DNA of 64,000 nucleotides from Pelomonas margarita (GTDB lineage Bacteria; Pseudomonadota; Gammaproteobacteria; Burkholderiales; Burkholderiaceae_C): assembly GCF_043555875.1 (NCBI RefSeq), contig NZ_JBIGHW010000004.1, positions 124,001 to 188,000 on the forward strand, in the 5' to 3' direction. Under the pieces are notes generated by a model. The model searched no databases. It saw only the letters and a list, made by a program, of their open reading frames with translations, and was not told where the DNA came from. This document shows, one piece after another, positions 40,591 to 48,955 of the stretch. Each line of letters opens with the position of its first letter. Positions within the stretch are counted from its first letter, which is position 1. Position numbers and translations under genes: made by a program.

Positions 40591-41399
40591 CGGCGAGGGG
40601 CGGACGCAGCGGGCGCCTTCAGCGACAGTGGCAGCAGCGTCTTCGGGTCCACCAGGGCTGGGTCGGCGACGACCTTGGTCTCACCCGCCGTGTGGTGCAG
40701 GGGCGGAGTCAGCTTGCGTGTCATCAGCACCGTCGTGGCGCCCGGTCGGGCTTGCACGACGCTCGCGGCCACCGGGACGGCGGGCAGCAGCTTGGGCGCA
40801 GCCGGCACGATGTTGGACTTGGGCTGGGCGGCCAGCGTCTTGGCCGGACGCGCCGCTGCTTGCGCCTGGCGGCGGGCGACGGCCTTGTCGGCCAGCGCCT
40901 GGCGCTCCTCGGCGGGCAGGGCCTGATAGGCCTCCCAACGTGCCTGACGCTGCTCGGCCGTCAGCTGGCGGGCGACCTGGAAGCCGATGCGCGCGTTCAA
41001 CCGATCCGCCGGGCTCATGGCCGTCCAGTCGCGGATTCGGTCGTGCACCCGCTTGATCTCTTCCCCGGACATGGTCGCCAGCGTCGGTGTGGCGCTCAGC
41101 CACTTGCTGCGCTGCGCGTCGGAGATGCCCGCCCAGTCGCGCTCCAGCGGTGCGAGCAGGGCTTGTTGCTTGGGCGTCAGCGCCGCCCAGGTGGCCGGAG
41201 GCGTGCTCAAGGCGGTCGGCGCCACCGGCTTGGCCAGCGGGCGCGTGCGGGCCACGGGCGCGGCATCGGAGGCGGCCGCAGCCGGTGCAGCGGCTGTTTC
41301 CGTGGCCTGTGCAAAAGCAGAAAACCCCGCCGCGCCGAGCAGCAGGGTCATAAACAGCCGGAAGCAGGGAGTGATCAGCGTGCCTGGGCTCATGCGCAT
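40587..41399 (-). CDS. DUF3106 protein, exported
   Basis: A protein of about 270 residues. The DUF3106 region (about 85-160) has WAALTPKQQALLAPLERDWAGISDAQRSKWL and the helix-rich MSPADRLNARIGFQVARQLTAEQRQARWEAYQALPAEER, similar in spacing to Heimdall-like helical repeats of unknown role. A signal peptide runs MTLLLGAAGFSAFAQA; I start at ATG 41399, four bases after the DUF3619 stop, though ATGs at 41393 and 41417 are possible. The C-terminal half is Ala/Pro-rich. Part of the sigma-factor operon. Confidence 0.78.
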   Translation of the reverse strand: MRMSPGTLITPCFRLFMTLLLGAAGFSAFAQATETAAAPAAAASDAAPVARTRPLAKPVAPTALSTPPATWAALTPKQQALLAPLERDWAGISDAQRSKWLSATPTLATMSGEEIKRVHDRIRDWTAMSPADRLNARIGFQVARQLTAEQRQARWEAYQALPAEERQALADKAVARRQAQAAARPAKTLAAQPKSNIVPAAPKLLPAVPVAASVVQARPGATTVLMTRKLTPPLHHTAGETKVVADPALVDPKTLLPLSLKAPAASAPRR

Positions 41400-41403
41400 G
41401 CGG

Positions 41404-41862
41404 TCATTCTTCGGCATCGCGCAGGAACTCGGCAAAGCCGGGGTCACTGAATGCGGCCGGCGGCAGGCTGTCGCTGAGCAGCTCGGAGTCGACTTCGGCG
41501 GTGGCGGCGATCTGTTCGTTGACGTGGCTGCGCTGCATCAGCAGCAGGCCGGCCACCAGCAGCAGCAGCGGCAGCGCTGACACCAGCTTGGCCCACAGAC
41601 CATTGCCACCATTGTCGCCGCCCAGTGCCAGCGTCGCCTCGGCCTGGGCTATCACCACGGCGGCCGGCACACTGGCCACCTGGGCTGCACGGGCCTGGGC
41701 GGCGCGCGCGAGCGCCTGCTCACGCGCGAAGCGCAGCCGTTCCGCCACGTCGTGCGGCAAGGCCGCGCTTTGCTCGGTCAGGCCTGCAGCCACCTGCCGG
41801 CCAAAGCGCGAGACGCGGGCATCGAGTTCGTCAGCAGCGGCAGAAAAATTTGGCGACTTCAT
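41404..41862 (-). CDS. DUF3619 protein, single-pass membrane
   Basis: A 152-residue protein with a soluble N-terminal helical part (about 1-85), one membrane helix (LVSALPLLLLVAGLLLMQ, about 92-110) and a short acidic C-terminal end. This one-helix layout directly after a sigma factor gene resembles an anti-sigma arrangement, but I see no zinc-binding ZAS motif (H-x3-C-x2-C), so that role is a guess. It overlaps the sigma gene by four bases (ATGA). Confidence 0.75.
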   Translation of the reverse strand: MKSPNFSAAADELDARVSRFGRQVAAGLTEQSAALPHDVAERLRFAREQALARAAQARAAQVASVPAAVVIAQAEATLALGGDNGGNGLWAKLVSALPLLLLVAGLLLMQRSHVNEQIAATAEVDSELLSDSLPPAAFSDPGFAEFLRDAEE

Positions 41863-42425
41863 AGCGTGATCCCCTTGGCCTTGAGCGCTTTCGCCAATGC
41901 GTGAGCGGCCCGGGAGCAGTGCGTTTTCACGCTGCCCTCGGAGCAACCCATCACGGCGGCAGTCTCGGCAACATCCAGTTCCTCCCAGTAACGCAGCAGG
42001 AAGGCTTCTCGTTGACGGGCAGGCAGTTCCTGCACCTCCGCGTCAATTCGTTGCAAGATCTGTGCGCGGCTGACTTCGTCGGCCGCACTCAGAGCGCCGA
42101 GCGCGCCGTCCTGGGTTTCCAGCACTTCCAGCAGGTCGAAGTCCTCGTCGGCGCCACCGCCTTCGAACTCCGACATGTTGGTCATGACGGCGTTGCGCGT
42201 CTTCTGCCGACGGAAGTGATCCATCGTGGCGTTGGACAGGATGCGCTGGAACAGCAGGGGCAGCTCCGCCGCCGGGCGGTCGAAGTAGTTCTCGGCTAGC
42301 TTGATCATGGCGTCCTGCACGATGTCCAGCGCGGCATCGTCGTCGCGGACGAGGTAGGCCGTGCGTTTGAAGGCACGGCGGTCCACGTTGCGCAGGAAAT
42401 CGTTGAGTTCTTTGTCGGTGGCCAA
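41859..42425 (-). CDS. RNA polymerase sigma factor, ECF type
   Basis: A 188-residue sigma-70 family factor. Region 2 spans about residues 15-85 (FKRTAYLVRDDDAALDIVQDAMIKLAENYFDRP, LLFQRILSNATMDHFRRQK) and region 4 about 130-180 (LPARQREAFLLRYWEELDVAETAAVMGCSEGSVKTHCSRAAHALAKAL). An acidic linker (EGGGADEDFDLLEVLE) separates them. It heads the operon with DUF3619, DUF3106, RDD and dgkA, and is divergent from ilvB over 227 bp. Confidence 0.93.
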   Translation of the reverse strand: MATDKELNDFLRNVDRRAFKRTAYLVRDDDAALDIVQDAMIKLAENYFDRPAAELPLLFQRILSNATMDHFRRQKTRNAVMTNMSEFEGGGADEDFDLLEVLETQDGALGALSAADEVSRAQILQRIDAEVQELPARQREAFLLRYWEELDVAETAAVMGCSEGSVKTHCSRAAHALAKALKAKGITL

Positions 42426-42652
42426 GGCTGAGGGCGTCGCAAGGAGCGGCGCGGATTATGGCATTCGTCTCATACGAAGGCTCGACGCTTTTCCGTCGGC
42501 ATAATGCTGCTTCGCACAATGAGTCTGGTCTCCCAGTGGCCGCCCGACTGGGGCGTCATCTGATGACCGCGCAGGCTCCGAATCCGCCTCATGAGGGCGA
42601 GAAGAGGGGCACCAATGGTTTTTCGTTAGAGAAATTCACAGAGGTTCTAAAA

Positions 42653-44440
42653 ATGGACATGTCTGCCGCGGAAACAAAGCGCGCCGCCCTGGCGCAGCCG
42701 CAATCTTCCTCCCCCAATTCCCCCACCGCGGAGCTCAACGGCTCCGAAATCCTCGTTCGCTGCCTGCAGGCCGAAGGGGTGCGTCACCTCTGGGGCTACC
42801 CCGGTGGCGCGGTGCTCTACATCTACGACGCGCTCTACAAGCAGGACAGCATCCAGCACGTGCTGGTGCGTCATGAGCAGGCTGCGGTGCATGCTGCCGA
42901 CGGCTTCGCTCGGGCGACGGGCGAAGTGGGTGTGGCGCTGGTGACATCGGGCCCGGGCGTGACGAATGCCGTCACCGGCATCGCCACCGCCTACATGGAC
43001 TCCATCCCGATGGTGATCATCACCGGGCAGGTCCCGACGCCGGCCATCGGCCTGGACGCCTTCCAGGAGTGCGACACGGTCGGCATCACGCGCCCCATCG
43101 TCAAGCACAACTTCCTCGTCAAGGACGTGCGCGACTTGGCCGTCACGCTGAAGAAGGCCTTCCACATCGCCCGCACCGGCCGCCCTGGCCCGGTGGTGGT
43201 GGACATCCCCAAGGACGTGTCGCTGGCGCGCACGACCTTCCACTACCCCGAGCGCATCGAGATGCGCTCCTACGTGCCGGCCAAGAAGGGCCACAGTGGC
43301 CAGATCCGCAAGGCCGTGCAGCTGCTGCTGCAGGCCAAGCGCCCCTACATTTACACGGGCGGCGGCGTCATCCTGGGTGAAGCCACGGCCGAGCTGCGCC
43401 AGCTGGTGGACCTGCTGGGCTTCCCCTGCACGAACACGCTGATGGGCCTGGGCGCCATGCCCGGCACCGACCCGCGCTTCCTGGGCATGCTGGGCATGCA
43501 CGGCACCTACGAGGCCAACATGACCATGCAGCACTGCGACGTGCTGCTGGCCGTGGGCGCGCGCTTCGATGACCGCGTGATCGGCAACCCCAAGCACTTC
43601 GGCTCGGTCGAGCGCAAGATCATCCATGTGGACATCGACCCGTCGTCGATCTCCAAGCGCGTGCGCGTCGACATCCCCATCGTTGGTGACGTCAAGGACG
43701 TGCTGCAGGAGCTGATCGCCCAGCTCAAGGAGGCGCAGGCCAAGCCGGACGCAAACGCCGTCAACGCCTGGTGGAGCCAGATCAACGACTGGCGCCGCCG
43801 TGACTGCCTGGCCTACAAGGGCTCGGACGAGGTCATCAAGCCGCAGATGGTTGTCGACACGCTGTGGAAGCTGACCCGCGAGCGCGACACCTACATCACG
43901 TCGGACGTCGGCCAGCACCAGATGTGGGCCGCGCAGTTCTACAAGTTCGACGAGCCGCGCCGCTGGATCAACTCCGGTGGCCTGGGCACGATGGGCGTAG
44001 GCCTGCCGTACGCCATGGGCATCAAGCTGGCCAAGCCGGAATCGGACGTGTTCTGCATCACCGGCGAGGGCAGCATCCAGATGTGCATCCAGGAGCTGTC
44101 GACCTGCTTCCAGTACAAGACGCCGGTCAAGATTGTCTCGCTGAACAACCGGTATCTCGGCATGGTGCGCCAGTGGCAGCAGCTGGACTACGAAGGCCGC
44201 TACTCGCACAGCTACATGGACGCGCTGCCCAACTTCGTGAAGCTGGCTGAGGCCTATGGCCACGTCGGCATCTTGGTCGAGAAGCCGTCGGATGTGGAGC
44301 CGGCGCTGAAGGAAGCGATGCGCCTCAAGGATCGCACCGTGTTCTTGGACATCCGTACCGATCCGACCGAGAACGTCTGGCCTATGGTCAAGGCGGGTAA
44401 GGGCATTTCGGAAATGCTGCTGGGGTCGGAAGACCTGTGA
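42653..44440 (+). CDS. ilvB: Acetolactate synthase large subunit
   Basis: A 595-residue ThDP/FAD enzyme, first committed step of valine, leucine and isoleucine synthesis. The catalytic Glu is in HEQAAVHAADGFARATG; the ThDP motif reads GEGSIQM ... NNRYLGMV, with Glu for the usual Asp of GDG, which I believe is common in betaproteobacterial enzymes. The start ATG 42653 was taken because it follows AGAGGT and gives the family length; an in-frame ATG at 42563 would add 30 non-conserved residues. Followed by ilvH and ilvC. Confidence 0.95.
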   Translation: MDMSAAETKRAALAQPQSSSPNSPTAELNGSEILVRCLQAEGVRHLWGYPGGAVLYIYDALYKQDSIQHVLVRHEQAAVHAADGFARATGEVGVALVTSGPGVTNAVTGIATAYMDSIPMVIITGQVPTPAIGLDAFQECDTVGITRPIVKHNFLVKDVRDLAVTLKKAFHIARTGRPGPVVVDIPKDVSLARTTFHYPERIEMRSYVPAKKGHSGQIRKAVQLLLQAKRPYIYTGGGVILGEATAELRQLVDLLGFPCTNTLMGLGAMPGTDPRFLGMLGMHGTYEANMTMQHCDVLLAVGARFDDRVIGNPKHFGSVERKIIHVDIDPSSISKRVRVDIPIVGDVKDVLQELIAQLKEAQAKPDANAVNAWWSQINDWRRRDCLAYKGSDEVIKPQMVVDTLWKLTRERDTYITSDVGQHQMWAAQFYKFDEPRRWINSGGLGTMGVGLPYAMGIKLAKPESDVFCITGEGSIQMCIQELSTCFQYKTPVKIVSLNNRYLGMVRQWQQLDYEGRYSHSYMDALPNFVKLAEAYGHVGILVEKPSDVEPALKEAMRLKDRTVFLDIRTDPTENVWPMVKAGKGISEMLLGSEDL

Positions 44441-44461
44441 CCGGCTGAAGCCGTGGGTGTT

Positions 44462-44483
44462 GGCGAGGGTTGCCGCCCTCGCC
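44462..44483 (+). other. Stem-loop between ilvB and ilvH
   Basis: A perfect 8-bp stem GGCGAGGG/CCCTCGCC with a 6-nt loop and no U tract. The 164-bp gap between ilvB and ilvH is long for this operon, so the hairpin may protect or process the mRNA. Confidence 0.5.
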
Positions 44484-44604
44484 GATGCCGGCGGCGGATG
44501 ACGAGCACAGCCGACCCGGCGGGCTTACCTCTTCAAATCGAACCCGTTGCCAAGGTGCGCCGGTTACCGCCGGTGGCGCTGAAGAGCGCGAAGGACGAGA
44601 ACCC

Positions 44605-45096
44605 ATGAAACACATCATTGCCTTGCTCATCGAGAACGAGCCCGGTGCGCTGTCGCGCGTCGTCGGCCTGTTCTCTGCCCGCGGCTACAACATCGAGAGC
44701 CTGACCGTCGCGCCGACCGAGGACGCCTCGCTGTCGCGCATGACCATCGTGACCACCGGGTCTGATGAGGTCATCGAGCAGATCACCAAGCACCTGAACC
44801 GCCTCATCGAGGTCGTCAAGGTCGTCGACCTGACCGAGGGCAATTACACCGAACGTGAGCTGATGCTCATCAAGGTGCGCGCCGTCGGCAAGGAGCGCGA
44901 GGAGATTAAGCGCACTGCCGACATCTTCCGTGGCCGCATCATCGATGTGACCGAGAAGACCTACACCATCGAGCTCACCGGCGACGCCGGCAAGCTCGAC
45001 GCCTTCATCGACGCGATCGACCGCGCGGCGATCCTGGAAACCGTCCGCACCGGCGCCAGCGGCATCGGCCGCGGCGAGCGCATCCTGCGCGTCTGA
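44605..45096 (+). CDS. ilvH: Acetolactate synthase small (regulatory) subunit
   Basis: A 163-residue ACT-domain subunit that gives valine feedback control to IlvB. The ACT domain (IALLIENEPGALSRVVGLFSARGYNIESLTVAPTEDASLSRMTI) is at residues 3-75 and a second ACT-like part follows (REEIKRTADIFRGRIIDVTEKTYTIELTGDAGKLDAFI). AAGGA precedes the ATG. ilvC follows after 47 bp. Confidence 0.97.
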   Translation: MKHIIALLIENEPGALSRVVGLFSARGYNIESLTVAPTEDASLSRMTIVTTGSDEVIEQITKHLNRLIEVVKVVDLTEGNYTERELMLIKVRAVGKEREEIKRTADIFRGRIIDVTEKTYTIELTGDAGKLDAFIDAIDRAAILETVRTGASGIGRGERILRV

Positions 45097-45143
45097 TCCG
45101 TCTTCACCCCCAACACCACCCTTTTTTCCTGGAGCGACCCATC

Positions 45144-46160
45144 ATGAACGTCTATTACGACAAGGACGCCGATCTCAGCCTCATCAAGGGCAAGAACGTC
45201 ACCATCATCGGCTACGGCTCACAAGGCCACGCCCACGCGCAAAACCTGAACGACAGCGGCTGCAAGGTCACCGTGGCGCTGCGCCGCGGCGGCGCGTCCT
45301 GGGCCAAGGCGGAAGGCGCCGGCCTGAAGGTCGCCGAGATCGCCGAGGCCGTGAAGTCGGCCGACGTCGTCATGATCCTGCTGCCCGACGAGCAGATCGC
45401 CGATGTTTACAACAAGGAAGTCGCCCCCAACCTGAAGGCCGGCGCCTCGCTGGCCTTCGCCCACGGCTTCAACGTGCACTACGGGCAGGTGCAGCCGCGC
45501 GCCGACATCGACGTCTGGATGGTTGCCCCCAAGGCCCCCGGCCACACCGTGCGTGGCACCTACCGCCAGGGTGGCGGCGTGCCCCACCTGATCGCCATCT
45601 ACCAGGACACCACCGGCAAGGCCCGTGACCTGGCCCTGAGCTACGCCGCGGCCAACGGCGGCGGCAAGGCCGGCATCATCGAGACCTCGTTCCGTGAAGA
45701 GACCGAGACTGACCTGTTCGGCGAGCAGGCCGTGCTGTGCGGCGGCGCCGTCGAGCTGATCAAGGCTGGCTTCGAGACGCTGACGGAAGCCGGTTACGCC
45801 CCTGAGATGGCCTACTTCGAGTGCCTGCACGAGCTCAAGCTGATCGTGGATCTGATCTACGAAGGCGGCATCGGCAACATGAACTACTCGATCTCCAACA
45901 ACGCCGAGTACGGTGAGTACGTCACCGGCCCGCGCGTGGTGACCGAGGACACCAAGAACGCGATGCGCCAGTGCCTGAAGGACATCCAGACTGGCGAATA
46001 CGCCAAGTCCTTCATCCTGGAGAACAAGGCCGGCGCTCCGACGCTGATCAGCCGCCGCCGCCTGACCGCCGAGCACCCCATCGAGCAGGTCGGTGCCAAG
46101 CTGCGCGACATGATGCCCTGGATCAAGGCCAACAAGCTGGTCGACAAGGCCAAGAACTGA
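45144..46160 (+). CDS. ilvC: Ketol-acid reductoisomerase, class I
   Basis: A 338-residue NADPH enzyme, second step of branched-chain amino acid synthesis. The Rossmann motif is GYGSQGHAHAQNL; catalytic region signatures include APKAPGHTVR and SFREETETDLFGEQAVLCGG, with later NNAEYGEYVTGPRV. Length is that of the short class I form. GGAG precedes the start. A terminator follows. Confidence 0.98.
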   Translation: MNVYYDKDADLSLIKGKNVTIIGYGSQGHAHAQNLNDSGCKVTVALRRGGASWAKAEGAGLKVAEIAEAVKSADVVMILLPDEQIADVYNKEVAPNLKAGASLAFAHGFNVHYGQVQPRADIDVWMVAPKAPGHTVRGTYRQGGGVPHLIAIYQDTTGKARDLALSYAAANGGGKAGIIETSFREETETDLFGEQAVLCGGAVELIKAGFETLTEAGYAPEMAYFECLHELKLIVDLIYEGGIGNMNYSISNNAEYGEYVTGPRVVTEDTKNAMRQCLKDIQTGEYAKSFILENKAGAPTLISRRRLTAEHPIEQVGAKLRDMMPWIKANKLVDKAKN

Positions 46161-46176
46161 GCCTCGGCTTCCCGAG

Positions 46177-46207
46177 AAAGGCCGCGTCCGCGAGGGCGCG
46201 GCCTTTT
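46177..46207 (+). terminator. Intrinsic terminator after ilvC
   Basis: A 10-bp stem AAAGGCCGCG/CGCGGCCTTT (46177-46186, 46197-46206) followed by T and GCTTTTG. It ends the ilvBHC unit before pssA. Confidence 0.9.
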
Positions 46208-46236
46208 GCTTTTGTCGCGCTGCTATCCTGCCGGCC

Positions 46237-47061
46237 ATGACTCCTGACCCGATCGAGGACGACGAGCCCAGCCTCGCCGTTCGCCCCCGCCGCAAAGGCA
46301 TCTACGCGCTGCCCAATGCCATCACGCTGGCTTCGCTGTTCAGTGCCTTCTATGCCATCGTGATGGCCATGAATGGCAGGTTCGAGGTGGCCTGCGTGGC
46401 CATCTTCGCCGCCGCCATCCTCGACAGCCTGGACGGCCGCGTCGCGCGCATGACCAATACGCAGTCCGCCTTCGGCGAGCAGATGGACAGCCTGTCCGAC
46501 ATGGTGGCCTTCGGCGCTGCCCCGGCCCTCATCGTCTACATGTGGGCGCTGAAGGACATGGGCAAGCCGGGCTGGATCCCGGCCTTCGTCTATATCGCCG
46601 GTGCGGCGCTGCGGCTGGCGCGCTTCAACGTCAACATCGGCGTGGTCGACAAGCGCTACTTCCAGGGCCTGCCCAGCCCGGCAGCGGCGGCGCTGGTCAT
46701 CGGGCTGATCTGGGCCGTGGTGGATCAGGCCAGCTACAGCGGCGTCGAGCCGGGCGGCTGGGTGGCCTGGACTGCCTATGGCGTCACGCTGTTCGCCGGG
46801 CTTTCGATGGTCACGAATGCGCCCTTCTACAGCTTCAAAGTCTTCGACCGCCGGCGCAGCGTGCCCTTCATCGTGTTGGTGCTGATCATGCTCGCCATCG
46901 GCCTGGCGGCGCTGGACCCATCGCGTGTTTTGTTCGGTGCCTTCTGCGTTTACGGCCTGTCGGGCTATGTGATCTACGGCTGGCGCAAGGCCAAGGGGAA
47001 GCCGGTCAGCGTGATCTCCACGAGCACCGACGAACCCGATGAGCGCGGCTTGCATCAATAG
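46237..47061 (+). CDS. pssA: CDP-diacylglycerol-serine O-phosphatidyltransferase
   Basis: A 274-residue inner-membrane enzyme that makes phosphatidylserine, precursor of phosphatidylethanolamine. The CDP-alcohol phosphotransferase motif D-G-x2-A-R-x8-G-x3-D-x3-D is complete in LDGRVARMTNTQSAFGEQMDSLSD. About seven hydrophobic segments follow. The gene's 3' end overlaps the promoter of the leuA leader (-35 at 47050). Confidence 0.95.
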   Translation: MTPDPIEDDEPSLAVRPRRKGIYALPNAITLASLFSAFYAIVMAMNGRFEVACVAIFAAAILDSLDGRVARMTNTQSAFGEQMDSLSDMVAFGAAPALIVYMWALKDMGKPGWIPAFVYIAGAALRLARFNVNIGVVDKRYFQGLPSPAAAALVIGLIWAVVDQASYSGVEPGGWVAWTAYGVTLFAGLSMVTNAPFYSFKVFDRRRSVPFIVLVLIMLAIGLAALDPSRVLFGAFCVYGLSGYVIYGWRKAKGKPVSVISTSTDEPDERGLHQ

Positions 47062-47077
47062 GCGTTCGTGCTAGATT
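47050..47077 (+). promoter_or_regulatory. Putative promoter of the leuA leader
   Basis: TTGCAT (47050-47055), 16-bp spacer, TAGATT (47072-47077). The predicted start of transcription is near 47084, only a base or two before the ATG of the leader peptide, so that the leader mRNA may be nearly leaderless. It overlaps the end of pssA. Confidence 0.55.
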
Positions 47078-47085
47078 CCACTCCC

Positions 47086-47145
47086 ATGATCGGCGCAGCG
47101 CGAATTCAACTGCTACTAGCCCTAGAGGAACCACGGGTTCGCTAG
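47086..47145 (+). CDS. leuL: leuA leader peptide (attenuator peptide)
   Basis: A 19-codon open frame, MIGAARIQLLLALEEPRVR, with four leucine codons CTG-CTA-CTA-(GCC)-CTA between 47110 and 47124. CTA is rare in this GC-rich genome, which uses CTG almost always. Bases 47116-47145, from the last part of the Leu run to the stop, can fold as a hairpin (CTAGC...GCTAG outside, GAACC-ACG-GGTTC inside), and a terminator hairpin follows at 47184. This is the classical layout of ribosome-dependent leucine attenuation. Too short to be found by usual gene calling. Confidence 0.8.
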   Translation: MIGAARIQLLLALEEPRVR

Positions 47146-47183
47146 TCAGTCACGCCTGTTCGCACGCACGCTCCCCTGACCCC

Positions 47184-47222
47184 AACGGCCCGTTTGCAAC
47201 CGCAGCGGGCCGTTCGTGTTTT
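47184..47222 (+). terminator. Attenuator terminator of the leuA leader
   Basis: A 9-bp stem AACGGCCCG/CGGGCCGTT (47184-47192, 47206-47214) with a 13-nt loop, then CGTG and four T (47219-47222). It is 38 bases after the leader peptide stop and 45 before leuA, so it would stop transcription before leuA when leucine is plentiful. Confidence 0.85.
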
Positions 47223-47266
47223 CCAAGGCTGCCGGTTGCGCCACCCACCTCTCGGATGGACCTCCC

Positions 47267-48955
47267 ATGTTGAAGCAACCGCAGCTCAAGTACCGCCCCT
47301 TCGCCCCGATCGCACTGCCGGACCGCACCTGGCCCGATGCCGTGCTGACCCGTGCGCCGATCTGGCTGAGCACCGACCTGCGTGACGGCAACCAGGCTCT
47401 CATCGAGCCCATGGACATCGCGCGCAAGCTGCGCATGTTCCAGCAGCTGGTGAAGATCGGCTTCAAGGAGATCGAGGTCGGCTTCCCGTCCGCGTCGCAG
47501 ACCGAGTTCGATTTCGTGCGCCTGCTCATCGACGGCGGGCACATCCCCGACGACGTCAGCATCCAGGTGCTGACGCAGGCGCGCAGCCACCTGATCGAGC
47601 GCACCTTCGAGGCGCTGGACGGCGCCAAGCGCGTCATCGTCCATGTCTACAACGCGGTGGCGCCCATCATGCGCCGCGTCGTGCTGGGGCAGGACGAGGC
47701 AGGCATCGTCGAACTCGCCGCCACGCATGCCCGTCAGATCAAGGAACTGGCCGCCGCCCGGCCGAGCACGGACTGGCGCTTCGAGTACTCGCCCGAGATG
47801 TTCTCCGGCACGGAGCTGGACTTCAGCAAGCGCGTCGTTGATGCAGTCACGGAAGTCTGGGCGCCCACGCCTGACCGCAAGTGCATCATCAACCTGCCAT
47901 CCACCGTCGAGCACAGCACGCCCAACATCTTTGCCGACATGATCGAGTGGATGCATCGCCACCTTGAGCGTCGCGAATCGATCGTGCTGTCGGTCCATCC
48001 GCACAACGACCGCGGCACGGGCACGGCGGCCGGCGAGCTGGCGCTGATGGCCGGCGCGGATCGCATCGAGGGCTGCCTGTTCGGCAACGGCGAGCGCACC
48101 GGCAACGTCGACCTCGTCAACATCGCACTGAATCTCTACACCCAGGGTGTGGACCCGCAGCTGGACTTCTCGGACATCGACGAGGTGCGCCGCTGCGTCG
48201 AGCACTGCACGCAGATCCCGGTCCACCCACGCCATCCCTACGTGGGCGATCTCGTGTACACCTCCTTCTCCGGCTCCCACCAGGACGCCATCAAGAAGGC
48301 CTTCGCCGCGCGCCAGCCCGGCGACGTCTGGGACATGCCCTACCTGCCCATCGACCCCAAGGACCTGGGGCGCAGCTACGACGCGGTCATCCGCGTCAAT
48401 AGCCAGTCGGGCAAGGGCGGCATCGCCTACCTGCTGGAGGCCGAGTACGGCCTGGAGCTGCCGCGTCGGCTGCAAATCGAGTTCAGCCAGGTCGTGCAGC
48501 GCGTCATGGACGACGCCGGCAAGGAGCTGACCGCAGCCGACATCTATGCCATCTTCGAGCGCGAGTACGGCATCGGCGACGCAGCCGCCGCTGTGGTGCA
48601 GCCGCAGATGAGCGAGGTCGCGGGCGGCACCATGCGGGTGTCGGCCGAGGTCGTGCTGGGCAGCTGGGTGGGCCATGTGCAGGGCGAGGGCAACGGCCCC
48701 ATCGACGCCTTCGTGCAGGCACTGTCTACCCGCCTCGGCGAGGACGTCCGCGTGCTGGACTATCACGAGCATGCCATCGGCAGCGGTGCCGATGCCCGAG
48801 CCGTCGCCTACCTGGAAATCCGTGTCGGCGACGTGACGCGCCACGGCGTGGGCATCGATGGCAGCATCGTGCGTGCGTCCATGCAGGCCATCCTGTCCGG
48901 CCTGGCGCGCGCGCCGGTGACCGTGCCCCAACAACGAGAGGAAAACGCGCAATGA
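47267..48955 (+). CDS. leuA: 2-isopropylmalate synthase, long/LeuA2-like form
   Basis: A 562-residue enzyme that condenses acetyl-CoA and 2-oxoisovalerate, first step of leucine synthesis. The N-terminal TIM barrel has STDLRDGNQALIEPM, EVGFPSASQTEFDF, and the metal histidines in VHPHNDRGTGTAAGELALMAGADRIEGCLFGNGERTGNVDLV. The C-terminal regulatory dimer part (about 430-555) is the leucine feedback domain (GADARAVAYLEIRVGDVTRHGVGIDGS). It belongs to the form seen in actinobacteria and yeast, not the E. coli form. It follows the leader and attenuator and overlaps the second synthase gene by four bases. Confidence 0.93.
   Translation: MLKQPQLKYRPFAPIALPDRTWPDAVLTRAPIWLSTDLRDGNQALIEPMDIARKLRMFQQLVKIGFKEIEVGFPSASQTEFDFVRLLIDGGHIPDDVSIQVLTQARSHLIERTFEALDGAKRVIVHVYNAVAPIMRRVVLGQDEAGIVELAATHARQIKELAAARPSTDWRFEYSPEMFSGTELDFSKRVVDAVTEVWAPTPDRKCIINLPSTVEHSTPNIFADMIEWMHRHLERRESIVLSVHPHNDRGTGTAAGELALMAGADRIEGCLFGNGERTGNVDLVNIALNLYTQGVDPQLDFSDIDEVRRCVEHCTQIPVHPRHPYVGDLVYTSFSGSHQDAIKKAFAARQPGDVWDMPYLPIDPKDLGRSYDAVIRVNSQSGKGGIAYLLEAEYGLELPRRLQIEFSQVVQRVMDDAGKELTAADIYAIFEREYGIGDAAAAVVQPQMSEVAGGTMRVSAEVVLGSWVGHVQGEGNGPIDAFVQALSTRLGEDVRVLDYHEHAIGSGADARAVAYLEIRVGDVTRHGVGIDGSIVRASMQAILSGLARAPVTVPQQREENAQ

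Noticed and set aside
42504..42563. Possible leader peptide before ilvB (a 19-codon frame, inner start at 42519, with a few Leu, Val and Ile codons)
   Set aside because: Leu/Val/Ile codons are not clustered, the first ATG overlaps a possible -10 element, and no terminator hairpin with a T run lies before ilvB.
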